Origin: Gyromitra esculenta
Taxonomy: Eukaryota; Ascomycota; Pezizomycetes; Pezizales; Discinaceae
Assembly: GCA_038503075.1 (NCBI GenBank)
Contig: JBCAML010000016.1
Span: 1 to 64,000, forward strand
Direction: 5' to 3'
Length of the DNA: 64,000 nucleotides
Shown: positions 1-11,402 of the stretch, piece after piece
Layout: each line of letters starts with the position of its first letter
Numbering within the stretch: position 1 is the first letter of the stretch
The notes under the pieces: generated by a model
What the model was told of the DNA's origin: nothing
The model's database searches: none
The model's input: the letters and a program-made list of their open reading frames with translations, nothing else
Program-made: the position numbers and the translations under genes

Positions 1-950
1 CCTAAACCCCCTCGGATTAGGAAGGTGGTACAACCCTTGGCATCTTGGCACGGAACGGAACGGATGTTATCTCCGAGCCGGCTTGGCGTCTTGGCGTCGG
101 ACTTAGCGGAGCCCTCGGGCCGAGGATAACCGACGGACCAAACAGCCGCCCCCTGCACGTAACACTGCATCGTGGCCGAGTGCATCACGCACAAGGTATC
201 ACCTGCATGTTTCTGGGTTTACCCCGAGTTCTCCCGCATACCCGGATATTAGATCACGCCTACACAGGTTGAGATTACCCAAAAGAGTAACCAAACTCTG
301 CCGCCGCTAGTCAATCAAAATTGCATCATCCCAGCTCGGCCGAGAGGCCTTCCGCCCGGATCCCCCTAACATCCGCATCCACCAAGAGCGTTGTATATAT
401 CCCTGACTGTCTCACCTAACTGAGGAGTCAGGAAATCAGACAAAACAGAGTAGACGTTCAACAACGCACACGGTCTTAGCTTTCAACTACCCTTCCTGAC
501 TCCTTACCGCAACTATACCCAGGAAACTAACGTTTCCCTTCCACATACGCACGTAGTATCATCTGCATGTTTCATAGTTTACCCCTCTATTCCGCATACC
601 CGGATATTAGATGACGCGTACACAGGTTTCAATTACCCGAAAAAGTAACCAAACTCTGCCGCCCGCACGTCGATCAAAATTGCATCATCCCAGCTCGGCC
701 GAGAGCCTAGCCGCACGGATCTGACCTAGATCCCTATCCGTCCTGAGCGTTGTATATATCCCTGACCATCTCAGCTAACTGAGGAGTCTAGAAACAGACA
801 AAACCTCGTAGACCATCAACATCCCACATGGTCTTAGCACTCTTACCTCTACGACTCCTTCACCGCGACCTCCCAGAAGCCTAACGGCTTCCTTCATTTA
901 AACTAACGTTTCCCTTCCACATAAACCGGAAACTAACGTTTCCCCTTCAC
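1..950. repeat. Degenerate tandem direct repeat, probable LTR relics
   Basis: Two copies of a unit of about 360 bp lie head to tail (about 191-546 and 551-920), recognisable by shared blocks such as CCCGGATATTAGAT, GCATCATCCCAGCTCGGCCG, GTTGTATATATCCCTGAC and ACTAACGTTTCCCTTCCACA. A third copy of the terminal block follows at about 926-951. The copies differ at many positions. No open coding frame of note is present. The blocks resemble LTR remnants of a retroelement, but no internal domain or primer-binding site is visible, so the class is unassigned. Confidence 0.55.
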
Positions 951-1776
951 ATTAGCGCCCAATCCAGCGCGGAGCCATAGCAACCACGCATGAACGAGCA
1001 CTCGCTCTCCCCTCACCCAAAGTGGCAATCTCAACCTTTTCCACGATCACAAAATTGAAGAGGGTTTAGGGTTGCCGGCACGGTGGATAGAAATGAACCG
1101 ATCGCTTCTCTCTAGATACACGAATTCATGGGTCTTGGTCATAATGTGTGACGCTTGATAGTCCCATATAGAGAGTAAGACAAATTATGTGTTCATGTGT
1201 ATAGAGACGGCTGGCATCTGTGGATAAAAGGAATGATGGGACATGGAGGTATAGACTGATAAAACTGCTAGTAAAATAGACCTTTGTAGAATATCTTGAT
1301 TCGTCACAGCAGACTACCCGTGGCCATTCTTCATGTCCCCGATGAAGCCCCATCCGTGGGTAATCGTTCTCACGACGTCAAACCCTCGCGACTCGAGCAA
1401 ATACGCTAAGTGGTGGTTTTTAGGGTGAATGTTTCAATTTTAGATTTTACGTTTAAGGAAATGTTGGTGAAGGTATGGGGCTCAGCGTACGTGGCAAATT
1501 TTGAGGCTTGACAAATCGGTTGAAAGTTATTATTTACGCCTGTTTGATCTAAAGTACCTAAAAGGGTAAAAGAAACGAATTATTTCGGGAGTTAACCGAA
1601 AAAATAAATTGTGCTGATATTCGGACGATAAGTTGACCATGGATGATCCTTAAATACTCAAATTTATATCCCAAAATAATCCCGTTCGGTATCGATGGGG
1701 TGAAATCATCGAGCCCCTAGCTCTCAATCACCCAGCCTCTCCAAGTACATAATAGTCTCTCGTTGGGAGAGAAACG
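951..1776. other. Intergenic, no gene recognised
   Basis: About 830 bp between the repeat block and the 3' end of the minus-strand gene at 1777. Short open frames have no coding character that I can support. It must hold the 3' UTR and terminator of that gene, but no distinct site is seen. Confidence 0.4.
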
Positions 1777-3802
1777 TTAAGCCACAGTATCGGGACTAGT
1801 ATCCACATCAGTATCGACAGAACCTTCGAGAGGAGGATTTGTCCTTTGTTGGTTGTTTGATGAATTTGCTAGTTGGAATATACGATCTACACTAGTAAAA
1901 CCGTCGATAGTCTTTTTGGTGTTTTCAACTATGCTCTGAAACGGTAAGTGATTGAGGATGATTGGCCTACAAGAGGAAACTTACTCTTAAACTCCAGAGA
2001 TTCATGAGTAGCAAGAAAAGCTTGCCAATACCCTTGATGGTTGTGGGGAACTCTTGTGAAGGATGTTTTGTTAAAATTGTGATGTTCCCCCCGGCGTATT
2101 TCATAGTCATGGCTTGGCAACACAGCTCAGCAGCAACGAACCCCAAGACCTGGACATCTTGAAACTCTTTGTCAGTAGGGGCCCGCTGCTGTAGGTGAAC
2201 TAGCATATCACGTAAGACCTTCACAAGCTTAAGAGTGTCGGAGGTCCATTTCCGCCCGGTTTCGCTCTCAAAATTTCTTGCGTGTTCGGCTGCACCAATC
2301 TCTATTTTATTATACCTCAGAAGGCCATCGTAACGGGGACTAGCCTTCTTTCGCGAAGCCTTAGTGACCGGAGCAGAGTTCTTCCTATCTGAAGAGCATG
2401 TCGAGAGGGACTCTCCCCTATCCAATGTCAAACACAGCCATTGGCGAATGAATCAAGAGAAACAAACCGACTGAATTGAATATCAAGGCTCATTATCGCT
2501 CGATCCAACGCTGACCATACATGAATCGTGAACCAATTTTCAAGATTTTCTTTGTCAGTGAGCCGGTTAGAGTGATATAATTCCAGTCTAAGAAATGGTT
2601 AGCGGATAGAAAGCTCCGCTTCACTAAGAGGGCGACTTGCATATGACGCATCTCTGAATCAAGCCAGCAAGGTCCATGATACTTCGACCTAAAGAGATCA
2701 TATTCGAGGGTTAAATCATCGCTATTAAAATAAGAAGTTGTGCGTAAGGTGAATGAAAGATCGGCTAAAGATTTGACCTATAGACGAGTAGGTAAGTATG
2801 TCATACGCATGATGGCTTTGTTTTTCGTATACCTCGGCAAACCGGGTCAAGGATTCTTGGAAAAGGGTGTCCAATTCAGGCAACTTGGGTTGATGGTCAT
2901 AAATGTAAGCCCAGTCTTCCGGCGTGAAACATTTCTTAACTTCCTCGTCATGGGGATCAATAATGTAGGAATGCGCAGGATGTTCCACTTCGTAAGTCTG
3001 AAAGGTTTTAAAAAGAAGGTCTTCCGCAAACACGCCGGTTGGAAGTTTCCATTTTGCCAAGTCTTCCATCAAAGAGTAGCGTGCTTTGAAATTATCAAGG
3101 AACCTGCCAACCGCGAATCAATTAGCAAGAAAAGCAATACTTAGATAGGGTCACATACCCCAAGCGGAGCTTCTTCGTCTTCCTTTCTTTTCCTTTTTCT
3201 CTCTTGTGCTCGGACTGTCTCTTCCTCTTGTCTCCGATAAACGTGATGTTCTGGGTTGCATGGGAGCCATTCTGGTTAAAAATGACCGGAGGGCTTGGTT
3301 GATTGTCGTCAAGGCCCTTGTTGGAGAAAATGGACATCTTATCCTACATATTTCTGATTATCAACAGTAAGGACCACCCCACCGGGTCAGCGCGCAGGCT
3401 GCAACACAGAACGGCGACGCGTGCCGTCTGTGCCCTGGTGAGACAAGCATTGGAAAATGGAACGCATCCATAAGATCAGACCGGCGATAAACGCCATCTG
3501 ACCTCCAACGCTATGGTCCTTGTTTCTTTAGAAAAAAGGATAGTGGAACAGGGGGAAGTTACCTTGGCGTAGGAAAGTAAAAGTTGCTTGGCCTTTGTCA
3601 TTCGAGTTGGGTTCGTTTTGTCGTTTTCTATCCGGTGGAGAGCCCTTTTCCACGAACCGAGAAGCGCGTCGTTGTTTTTCTTGTCGGGCTTCTCGCCTAG
3701 AAAATCTCTCAGGCTCCAGCTTTCGACATGGTTGTCCTCGAAATACTGGTCAGCATGATGTGTAACAGGATTGTCGGCGGGGGTTCCGTTGGTGGCTGTC
3801 AT
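1777..3802 (-). CDS. Multi-exon hypothetical protein, function unknown
   Basis: I do not recognise the family. A continuous protein of roughly 440 residues can be followed through splice sites. Exon 1 is 3802-3563 (start MTATNGTPADN; an in-frame ATG at 3892 would add a low-complexity 30-residue leader). Exon 2 is 3343-3159 and is very basic (KRKRQSEHKREKGKERKTKK, a possible nuclear localisation signal). Exon 3 is 3103-2807 and exon 4 starts at 2688. There is then a short exon near 2600-2470, an exon about 2414-1980, and a last exon after a GTAAGT donor ending in TAA at 1777-1779. Donor and acceptor phases match at the joins checked (3563/3343, 3159/3103, 2807/2688). The C-terminal half is alpha-helical in composition with a hydrophobic stretch (GIGKLFLLLMNLW). 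The edge of exon 4 and one weak GTCGGT donor are uncertain. Confidence 0.6.
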
Positions 3803-5831
3803 CTTGGTGGATGTAGAGAGCGGTGAGGATGATGTTGGGTGAGATGAGAACAAAGAGAGGCGACAAAGAGGGAGGCTGGACGCCAAGCCCATATTTCATT
3901 GGTCGAGCGTCATAGTATGGAGGATACGATGACTAATGGAGAGTCACGTGGCTCTTGAGATCTTAGGTGTCGCGTATAGGGGAAGCCTGGGGTGCTCCAG
4001 TAACGTATTAGAGACTTTGCGCAAATAGATCCAGCTCCGATTTCTAGCAATTTAACTGGTGCAGGTTAGCTTCTGGTTGGTCAAAAACCAGGGCTGGCTC
4101 AAATGCGCAAAGTCTCTATTTAATCGTTCGATTCCCATGGCATAGAGTACACTTTCGATTCTCTTCTCCAGTCTCATTTTGAAAACGTGACTGATGACAA
4201 ATAGGTTTGGCTGCCAACTCGAAAACATCCTGGCTTCCCCATCCTCGTTTCGCGACCCTTCATCCACCTCCCAACTCAATTCTCGCGTCAACGCTGGGGT
4301 TCTGGGACTAGGTCGAATAATTTTTCGCCGTGTTCAGCTTCGCCAGCGCTGGAGCCGGGCCGGATAATTTTCCCCCGTTCTCAGGTAATTTCTTGCATCG
4401 CCAGCGCTGGAACCGGAACAAACATCTATCACCGTGTTCGGGTAAATTCCCGACTCTGCCTGCGCTAAGTGTATTGCCGATGCCAGGGCCGGTATAGATA
4501 TTTGCTGCCTAGTTCTGGTAACCAGTGGTGCTGCTGACCCAACGTAGGAACGGTACAAGTGGGATGGTGCAGGCGAGGTGAAGTTGTTTTATAAAGGGTT
4601 TGGTGTTGGCGATCATGATGGCGACGCGTGGAGGGAGGGGAGGGAGAGAGCCGTCGCCTGTGGATTGGTTTTACTGTAACAAAAAATAAGTCATGTTATG
4701 CTCAGTGTGTTCATCAGTGCGGATGGTGTGTTCAAGGAATATATCGTGTTTTCAAAGGGCCTTTGCGTCTTGGGAAAACAAGCAAGCCATCAAGACAATA
4801 TCAAGCCGTTCGATTACGCGACCGATCAGACATCAAGCCCAAGGGAGACGCGATACTGTAGCAAAATCAAGCCAAAGAGAGACTGTGAGGAAACGCTAAG
4901 ACGAGCATAGGGGGCTTCTGGCAAGCCATAAGGCATCGCCAGCTCGATGAAACGCCACTCGGATTCTCTGTGTGGGAGGAGGCTCTGCGAGCGAACACAG
5001 AGCATGTACCAAGCAAATCACGGAAAATCACTCGGTTGGCGATTTTCGCCCGACTGGAATGCTCGAAAGGGTACCACAGCTTCTACCCGTTACAATAGTA
5101 ATGGTTTCTTTTAGGAAGTTCGCGCGTGTGAAAATCCTGAACTTCAGCTCGAAAGATACTCAAACCCCCACCTTCTCTAGCCGCGTATCAACTTTGCAAG
5201 TATAACACACTTCTACCTTCGCCAAAGTCAAAGAATTAATTTTCTCGAAAATTAGCCAAGCTCACCCTCTAGAGAGCACTCCAGATAGTTAAACTGCTGG
5301 GAAATCTTCAGACAGTGTTATTGAGGCGATAGGGCTGAGAACCTGAAAGCTCGGATGTTTAATGGAGTTAGTATCTGTACAGCGTGCGGCAAATAAAGAA
5401 GACCGAGAAACCAGAGCCTACTGACAGGTCTCTGTGGCCAATCTAACTGCTAGAATCTTCCTCGAAAACTCTGGGGAGCCAGTACGCTGTACTATAGGTA
5501 TAAGGTACGTCTCTCGACAGATGGAGGCCTTGACAGTATAGCTCTTTTCTCAGGCTCATCTAGGCTTCGTGCTTTTGCTAACTAGCACCTAACTTTGTTT
5601 GATGAGCACATAACATAGTGTTATATTATTCTTGGTTCACTGCTCTCAATGCACGTTGATTGAAATCTTGTACGTATACTGGCTAACCACCTGTCATACT
5701 GAACGTATAGTTACACACCGATAACGTAGGCTTGCAATTTCAATAACACCTTTGGTTCAAGCTGTCGATCTACTGGCGGCGGTCACCATAGCAGCTGAAG
5801 AATCAAGTTCGATACAAGTGTTACTGGGAAG
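3803..5831. other. Intergenic with short degenerate repeats
   Basis: No convincing gene. At 4315-4480 a unit of roughly 55 bp recurs about three times, each with GCCAGCGCTGG or a variant followed by an AATTTTC/CCGTTCTC block. The short frames there are by-products of the repeat. The region includes the promoter of the minus-strand gene starting at 3802. Confidence 0.4.
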
Positions 5832-6119
5832 ATGGACTTTAAGGCTTTACGTATCCCGCTTTCAAACAGGGCCATGGCTTTGAAAATCGCGATCCCCCAA
5901 CTCAAAACGCATGTAGCCAAGACTAGTACTTATCGTGTTCGTGGGGCTATCTCGATAAGACCCCTCAACTCGATCAAGGGAATCGCGGAATATTGTCGTA
6001 TCAGGTACGGTTGCCGCCTCACGAGTGAGACGTCTGCTGGGGAGTTAGAGCTTTTTCTACAGGACGTCACACCTGCAGAAAAAAATATCTCCCCGCCTCA
6101 GGAAGTGGGGAAGCTGTAA
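5832..6119 (+). CDS. Possible small ORF, 95 aa, unrecognised
   Basis: Single open frame of 95 codons starting MDFKALRIPLSN, with a basic N-terminal two thirds and an acidic C-terminus. No signal peptide, membrane segment or known motif. It ends 140 bp before the next gene, so it could instead be 5' UTR or chance. Weakly supported. Confidence 0.2.
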   Translation: MDFKALRIPLSNRAMALKIAIPQLKTHVAKTSTYRVRGAISIRPLNSIKGIAEYCRIRYGCRLTSETSAGELELFLQDVTPAEKNISPPQEVGKL

Positions 6120-6128
6120 GCCTTTTAG

Positions 6129-6135
6129 ATATAAA
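6129..6135 (+). promoter_or_regulatory. TATA-like box of the 118-aa gene
   Basis: TATAAAT-type sequence about 125 bp upstream of the ATG at 6259, followed by a pyrimidine- and A-rich leader, as usual for fungal promoters. Position and sequence only. Confidence 0.4.
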
Positions 6136-6258
6136 TACGCCAACGGATCCATAAAACCAACGAGCCCGAAAAACCATCGATAAAAAAACAATTCACTTTT
6201 ACATAACGTTTACTTTGCCCTCTCTAAACCCTATTTTCTCATTTCTACCTATCCAGCC

Positions 6259-6615
6259 ATGGCTACAGGCTTAGCCGTCTTTAGAGGAAAGTTGAACTAC
6301 CACAGTTACGCGAAAAGTGAAGGGATTACCGCCGTCTTTCCCGAAGGCGTCTACGGCGATAAAAAAGCTTTGCTTTACTGGCAGTGGACTAGGGATAGCG
6401 AGGGGAACCATAAAGGCAATGAAAATTACCATGGCATTGTCGATAGCATGAAAGTAGAGAAAGATGGGACGAAAGAGTTGGGAATCAGTAGTGGGGGATA
6501 TTACCGATTCGACGGAGAACTGTCTAGGGACGGCCTGACCTTGACCTTGACGATGAGTAGCAAGACTGGAATGAAGTCATCAGTCGCGACTCTCACCCGA
6601 CTTTATCCCCCTTAG
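6259..6615 (+). CDS. Small intronless hypothetical protein, 118 aa
   Basis: The start lies in an excellent context (CAGCCATGG). The frame encodes a compact, soluble protein without signal peptide or transmembrane segment, starting MATGLAVFRGKLNYHSY. Alternating polar and hydrophobic residues in the second half (SSGGYYRFDGELSRDG, then LTLTLTMSS) suggest antiparallel beta strands, as in small beta-barrel or beta-sandwich proteins. I do not recognise the family. The upstream TATA-like sequence and A/C-rich leader argue for a real gene. No introns are needed. Confidence 0.6.
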   Translation: MATGLAVFRGKLNYHSYAKSEGITAVFPEGVYGDKKALLYWQWTRDSEGNHKGNENYHGIVDSMKVEKDGTKELGISSGGYYRFDGELSRDGLTLTLTMSSKTGMKSSVATLTRLYPP

Positions 6616-7433
6616 CCTATCCCGATTAGTAAGCCTTTCCATCGTTCAGTATCACGATATAATTCAGTTTACTGAGGTCTTCGTAACTTGCTAGGACCAG
6701 TTCAAATAAATATGCTTCTCCGAGAGGTGTACAGTCATGCAAGGATATGTGAAGAGACGGTGGCTAGGTTGTGTAGGTTTCCGGAATTCCGGAATTCTTT
6801 ATTTTCGGTTCATGTTCGGATGCGAACGGCGTGCTTCCGTCCTTTTGTTTTTCTGGTATTGGTTTGAACTGTTGGTTTTTTTTTATCGGAGGAGGGTTTG
6901 TGCTGGCTTGGGTCTCAATATGAAAAAAAACAAGAATGCGTTCTACGATTTGGGCGTCAGTGTTGAAACCAATTAAATGTACTGGTTTTACTAACGGAGA
7001 ACCCGAGTTAACCAAAGCCATCGCTCTGCTTGAATGACTATCGCCAGTGTATCTCGTATTCGCGGCTAAGTTTATTAAATCTCTAGGGGTGTGCAGCCTT
7101 CTCAGAACTGTCTTTTGATGGCATTGATTTAGTGGGTGCCTGGTATATATGTGCTGTTGCAATTGCCTTTCTCTCATAAAAGCTTTGTTGCCGGCTGTGG
7201 TGCCAGCTGTAGTACCGCCTACCCGGAAGAAATGGTTGTTGAAAACTAACCCTGGCTGGTATACAGTAGCTCAGCGGCCTGATCGGGCAGTGCGGGTGTC
7301 CGTTTGCAGGTTCTTTAGCCCGCCGTCCTCATCTGGTACCCTACCCCCGCTTGTGATCGCCGCCGGCATGGTTCTTATACTGACTTCTCAGCAGGGCATC
7401 TAGGGATCTCATCTGCGTGGATAACTGTCCACG
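6616..7433. other. Intergenic, no gene recognised
   Basis: Contains a short palindromic CCGGAATTCCGGAATTC near 6782 and a T-rich tract near 6880. Open frames on both strands overlap each other and lack recognisable products. Holds the 3' end of the 118-aa gene and the promoter of the kinase-like gene. Confidence 0.35.
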
Positions 7434-8702
7434 ATGTTACTCAAACCCGTCCTCGCCCATCCAGACATCGAATATTTGACCGCAGCGCTCGCACTGCTTC
7501 CACCTCTACTTTCTACCCTGCCAGTCCGTGTCCCCGCTGTCTATTTTTGCGCTGCACGGCTCCCTCTACCACAGCTTGCTCCACAAATCGATCCCTCCCT
7601 CACGGCCGCCCTAAGAACAAAAATCGCACTCACTGGCGGCGATACTTTCTACTCTCTACCGCTGATAGCTCTTGGAGAAGACTCGCTTGACGGACTTCTA
7701 TCTGTTAAGGTCGGCGACCGTATCCGTTATCTCTGCACTGATAACACTCAGTCTCACTCTCCATCAGTATCCTACCGAGACCCTTCTCTCATCTCCGGGG
7801 GAGCGAGAGTCAAACCGAAGGGAACCCCTTTAAAGGGTTTCAGAGATGATGAGATTAGAGGATGCGAAGCTCAAGAGAAAAGGGGCATGGATAGAGTACT
7901 AACGGTGAGTCGGGTCTTTTCGAGTCAGAACGGGAAGCTTGTCCTTCTCGGAAGGGTCTCCTACCTTCAGCGCACGTGTGGTGGTGACCTTCCATGTGTT
8001 TTCTGTGCTCCTAACCATCACATAAAGGAAGAGCGGTGGAGAGAGGAAGAGAAGATGGTCATCGTGAAGCTTCGGCTGTCATCAGACGAGTCCGAGTCGT
8101 GGCGAGAACACTTGAATGAGTTCAAGATGCTGGAAATTGTCAGTGGATCTAAATGGCACGGTATGTTTCCGAGGTTGATTGGGATTGGCGAGATCAAGGT
8201 CACTACGACAGTGGCAGGGCTAGGGCTGGCACACACCCGTCCCCTCCTCCTCATGTCCTATATCTCCCACCCATCGATAACTGGAATCCTACGGAATCCC
8301 CTCGGGCTACTTCGCGATGACAGCACTTATGGACTCGGTGATAAAACCGTCTTCCACGACGATTTCGCCCTACACCAAGGCTTAGAATGTGCTGTGACCG
8401 CGTTGCAATGGCTGGGACTGAAGCACGGTGACCTGAAGGCTGGAAATGTTGTTTATCGTGTCGGGACCGGTGATTTTGGGGATCCCTGCACTGACGAAGA
8501 GCAGGATGATGACCGAGGAACGAGGGGAAGGGTTTGGTTAATTGATATGGAAGGAGTGGCCGGTCTCGAGCGGGGAGACGGGAAGAAGGTCGAAGGGCTG
8601 GTGGAGGAGATTTTGAGTGATTTTTGGAAATACGAATTATGCTGTGCAAGTGGTAAGTGTCTGAGTGGTATTGCCGTTGCTCTTGATGTTGTAGGAGAAT
8701 AG
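7434..8702 (+). CDS. Protein-kinase-like fold protein, 422 aa
   Basis: The C-terminal half carries the landmarks of the kinase/aminoglycoside-phosphotransferase superfamily. There is a lysine in a VAIK-like strand (MVIVKL, K212) and a glutamate-containing helix soon after (REHLNEFKML). The catalytic loop is HGDLKAGNV (H331, D333, N338) and the metal-binding segment is LIDMEG (D371, in place of DFG). The first 200 residues are of unknown function. The C-terminus after LIDMEG is only about 50 residues, so the C-lobe is short; this suits small fungal kinase-like proteins rather than canonical kinases. A GTAAGT...TTGTAG pair near the 3' end (from about 8653) could define a very short terminal intron. 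Substrate unknown. Confidence 0.6.
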   Translation: MLLKPVLAHPDIEYLTAALALLPPLLSTLPVRVPAVYFCAARLPLPQLAPQIDPSLTAALRTKIALTGGDTFYSLPLIALGEDSLDGLLSVKVGDRIRYLCTDNTQSHSPSVSYRDPSLISGGARVKPKGTPLKGFRDDEIRGCEAQEKRGMDRVLTVSRVFSSQNGKLVLLGRVSYLQRTCGGDLPCVFCAPNHHIKEERWREEEKMVIVKLRLSSDESESWREHLNEFKMLEIVSGSKWHGMFPRLIGIGEIKVTTTVAGLGLAHTRPLLLMSYISHPSITGILRNPLGLLRDDSTYGLGDKTVFHDDFALHQGLECAVTALQWLGLKHGDLKAGNVVYRVGTGDFGDPCTDEEQDDDRGTRGRVWLIDMEGVAGLERGDGKKVEGLVEEILSDFWKYELCCASGKCLSGIAVALDVVGE

Positions 8703-9958
8703 GTTGACTAGCTGTTTTGATATCATGGTGGTACTTAAGCTGAGCCAAGGCATACGGCTTAGGGATAAATTGAAACTTAGAATCTTCTACTTTTTATTCA
8801 TAATGGTGGGGATAACGAATGGCAACGGCCACGGTCTATCTCGATCACTCGGGGTCTAGGCCGGGTCCGCCGGGCCCCATTGATCTGGGGGAACAGGCTT
8901 AAGATTCACTTGCATTGGGACGACTAACAAGATGTGGGGAAGTGCCCAGGAAATATGTGTGGGATAATTACACATATAATGACATTTACCGCATTCAGAG
9001 AAATCATCTGCAATCACTCGCTCAGTTCTCAGCTCCAGCAAGAATTTCCCAGCACTACTTTATCTGTCGAGCCTAATATCTGACCATTGATCTTGGCACA
9101 TGGCATCCATGTTTGGGTGTGAAATAGGATATTAAGATGCTCCTGCCCTTTTTGTAATTTTCTCCGGGCTGTATTTGCTCCCAGTGACTTCTTCAACGAG
9201 TAAGTATCACAACCATCACTCTGTGTATAATCGCAACCAGTAACACCAACCCTTCCAATTTCAGCTGAATTGAAGAGGAGACTACTATCTTTCCTTGAGC
9301 TCATTTCTCAACGTATTTTGGTTTTTAAACTTAAAACCTTTCACAGAATTTAGTTTTCCTATTAGACCAATCAATCGATAGGCATTGCAATGTAGCTGTT
9401 ATCCAAGGGCTTAAATCAGGTCAGCGGTTACCTAAAAGATACTTGAGTTCTGGGGGATTTTTTGATCGTGAGTGTTCCGGCGTTAGTAGTGCCTGCTTAG
9501 AGGACCTACGGACGAGCCGTCGGCCCCACCATCCGCCTTCCCGGTCCCGTTACTCACGCTCAAACCCACACTCCGCCCGCCTCGCACAAGTGATCGGAGA
9601 TTTTTTCGCAATGCAGATCATTCTGTGGTTCTTCGGGAGAATTACTTCGCTTCTAGCAAGGGTTTCTCCTGCAAATATTTTCTCTGGGGTGACTCCAACT
9701 ATCTACGAGGGCGCCGCTCTGGGTGACTGCACGATGGTACCCCTCTTTCTCTACGAAAGGCGTGCAAGTTACTTTAATATTACAATGTGATATTCCTTTC
9801 GCTGAATTCCATTACTCAATGAGAATTTGTTGATATTATTACGTTCCGGGGTGGTATTTGAAATACGAATATTATATATAAGTAAAGGATATCTAGGATA
9901 GCCCTCGTATTTTCCTTTTGATCGGTATCCCAGCACCTGAGAGAAACTATCCTTCGCA
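8703..9958. other. Intergenic upstream of the AA9 gene
   Basis: No firm gene. A 91-codon minus-strand frame at 9029-9304 with scattered cysteines might be a fragment of a small protein, but it has no signal peptide and no recognised family. The end of the region is the AA9 promoter. Confidence 0.35.
9874..9882 (+). promoter_or_regulatory. TATA-like box of the AA9 gene
   Basis: TATATATAAG about 80 bp upstream of the ATG at 9959, the distance usual for fungal core promoters. Confidence 0.45.
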
Positions 9959-11402
9959 ATGAATTTGGCTCGATCACTGTTTCTTACCTTGTTAGCGATC
10001 TCCGGGAGTGTCCATGGACACACGGTCGTCCGCGTAGGTTCATTGCTCGCCTTACAATTGCAATTGCTTGCGTTGAAGCTAACTGTGGGCAAAATAAGTC
10101 GATCTGGGTAAATGGCGTGGATCAAGGGACAGGTGTTGGTATATATGTCCCCTCTATAATTATATATAGTGGAAAATTTGACACCATATTCAGGTATCAG
10201 GGTTCCTGCAAATAATGGTCCGGTTGGTCCAGGCTACAACAGCTCTCCTGTGAAAAATTTGACCCTCATCGACTTGCGCTGCAATCTCCTTGGTGATACT
10301 CAAGCTTCTGATACCATAGCTGTCGCACCAGGAGATATCGTTTCGTTTGAATGGTGTGTCAAGCCTTAACTTCTGCTATCAATCCTTAAACTCTGAAGCT
10401 AAAGAAAGTGATATATTCAAGGGGTCACGCATCAAGAGAGGAAACCGATGACATCATCGCTGATTCCCACCACGGTGAGAATTCACGCACGTCTGGGAGG
10501 GATTAAAATCTTACTAACGAGAAACAGGTCCCGGGGTTGTTTACATTTCCCCAGATCCTCCTCGAAACGATAGTTGGATAAAAATATTCGAGGAAGGAGA
10601 ATACGCCCCACAAACGTGGTTTGTAACCACCAAACTCATCGAGTCGCACGGCGTCCATAGCGTCAAAATTCCAGCCGATTTAAAACCTGGATAGTACGAC
10701 CCCTATGATGCTCTTCCTGCAAAGGTTTTAAATTTTAGTACTAAATATGCCCACTTAGTTACCTACTACGCCCTGAGCTCATTACGCTTCATGAAGCCGA
10801 GACAACGTTCCTGGACAACCCCATAAGAGGTGTACAGATATACATGGCGTGCATCCAAATTCAAGTCACAGGAGAGGGAGAAGTTTCTTTGCCAACAGGT
10901 GTTGGTTTTCCAGGTGCCTATGAGTAATAGACCCTTACACCCACGTGATCCATATCATTTTAACAATTTCTTAGTTATCACGATCCCGGTATTAATTACA
11001 ATGTAAACACTCAAAACTCTCCGTTGCTCAATGTCGTGCTCCTTCCTGACATAATTTCACTACAGATCTATTGGACTGAACCAAACGCATCGCCATACTC
11101 TGTCCCAGGACCGGTAAGTTTATTTCTCGCAATTCTATTTATTTCTATTTAGATTTAGTAGGTCTAGCTAAATCACGATGCCAATATAGACTCTCTGGAG
11201 CGGGGCAGAGCCTTCCGTTGCAAATCCTTCACTTGGGACTAAGAAAGGGTTACTTACGACTACCGCGTGGTCGAAATGGATCATCACTACTAACTCTGTT
11301 GTCTACGAGGTCAAAACTGTGGATGGGCTGGCGACCACCCTCAGTTCTCAGTATACTGCCACTTGGCCGGAGACATATGTCACGCCTACGCCTACCGCAT
11401 GA
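9959..11402 (+). CDS. AA9 lytic polysaccharide monooxygenase, 336 aa, eight exons
   Basis: Copper enzyme that oxidatively cleaves cellulose or related beta-glucans outside the cell. Exons: 9959-10033, 10099-10138, 10194-10353, 10422-10474, 10528-10693, 10759-10923, 10975-11113 and 11190-11402. All phases agree and the total is 337 codons with stop. A 20-residue signal peptide ends at G20, so the mature protein starts with H21, the N-terminal copper-brace histidine. The second copper histidine is H108 in SHHGP. The axial tyrosine is Y193, with Q191 two residues before it, in the VQIYMACIQ block. Family landmarks DLRCN, FEW, YLLRPELI and PGAY are present, as are the expected cysteines. There is no CBM1; the C-terminus is a Thr/Ser/Pro-rich tail. 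Because exons are 40-213 nt and several introns hold stops, no single long frame exists here. Confidence 0.88.

Noticed and set aside
9443..9790. 115-codon plus-strand frame before the AA9 gene
   Set aside because: No ATG at its start, no recognisable product, and it lies in the AA9 promoter region.
10681..10695. Apparent stop in the AA9 gene after DLKPG
   Set aside because: The TAG spans a splice donor; joining 10693 to 10759 makes a Tyr codon and restores the conserved YLLRPELI block.
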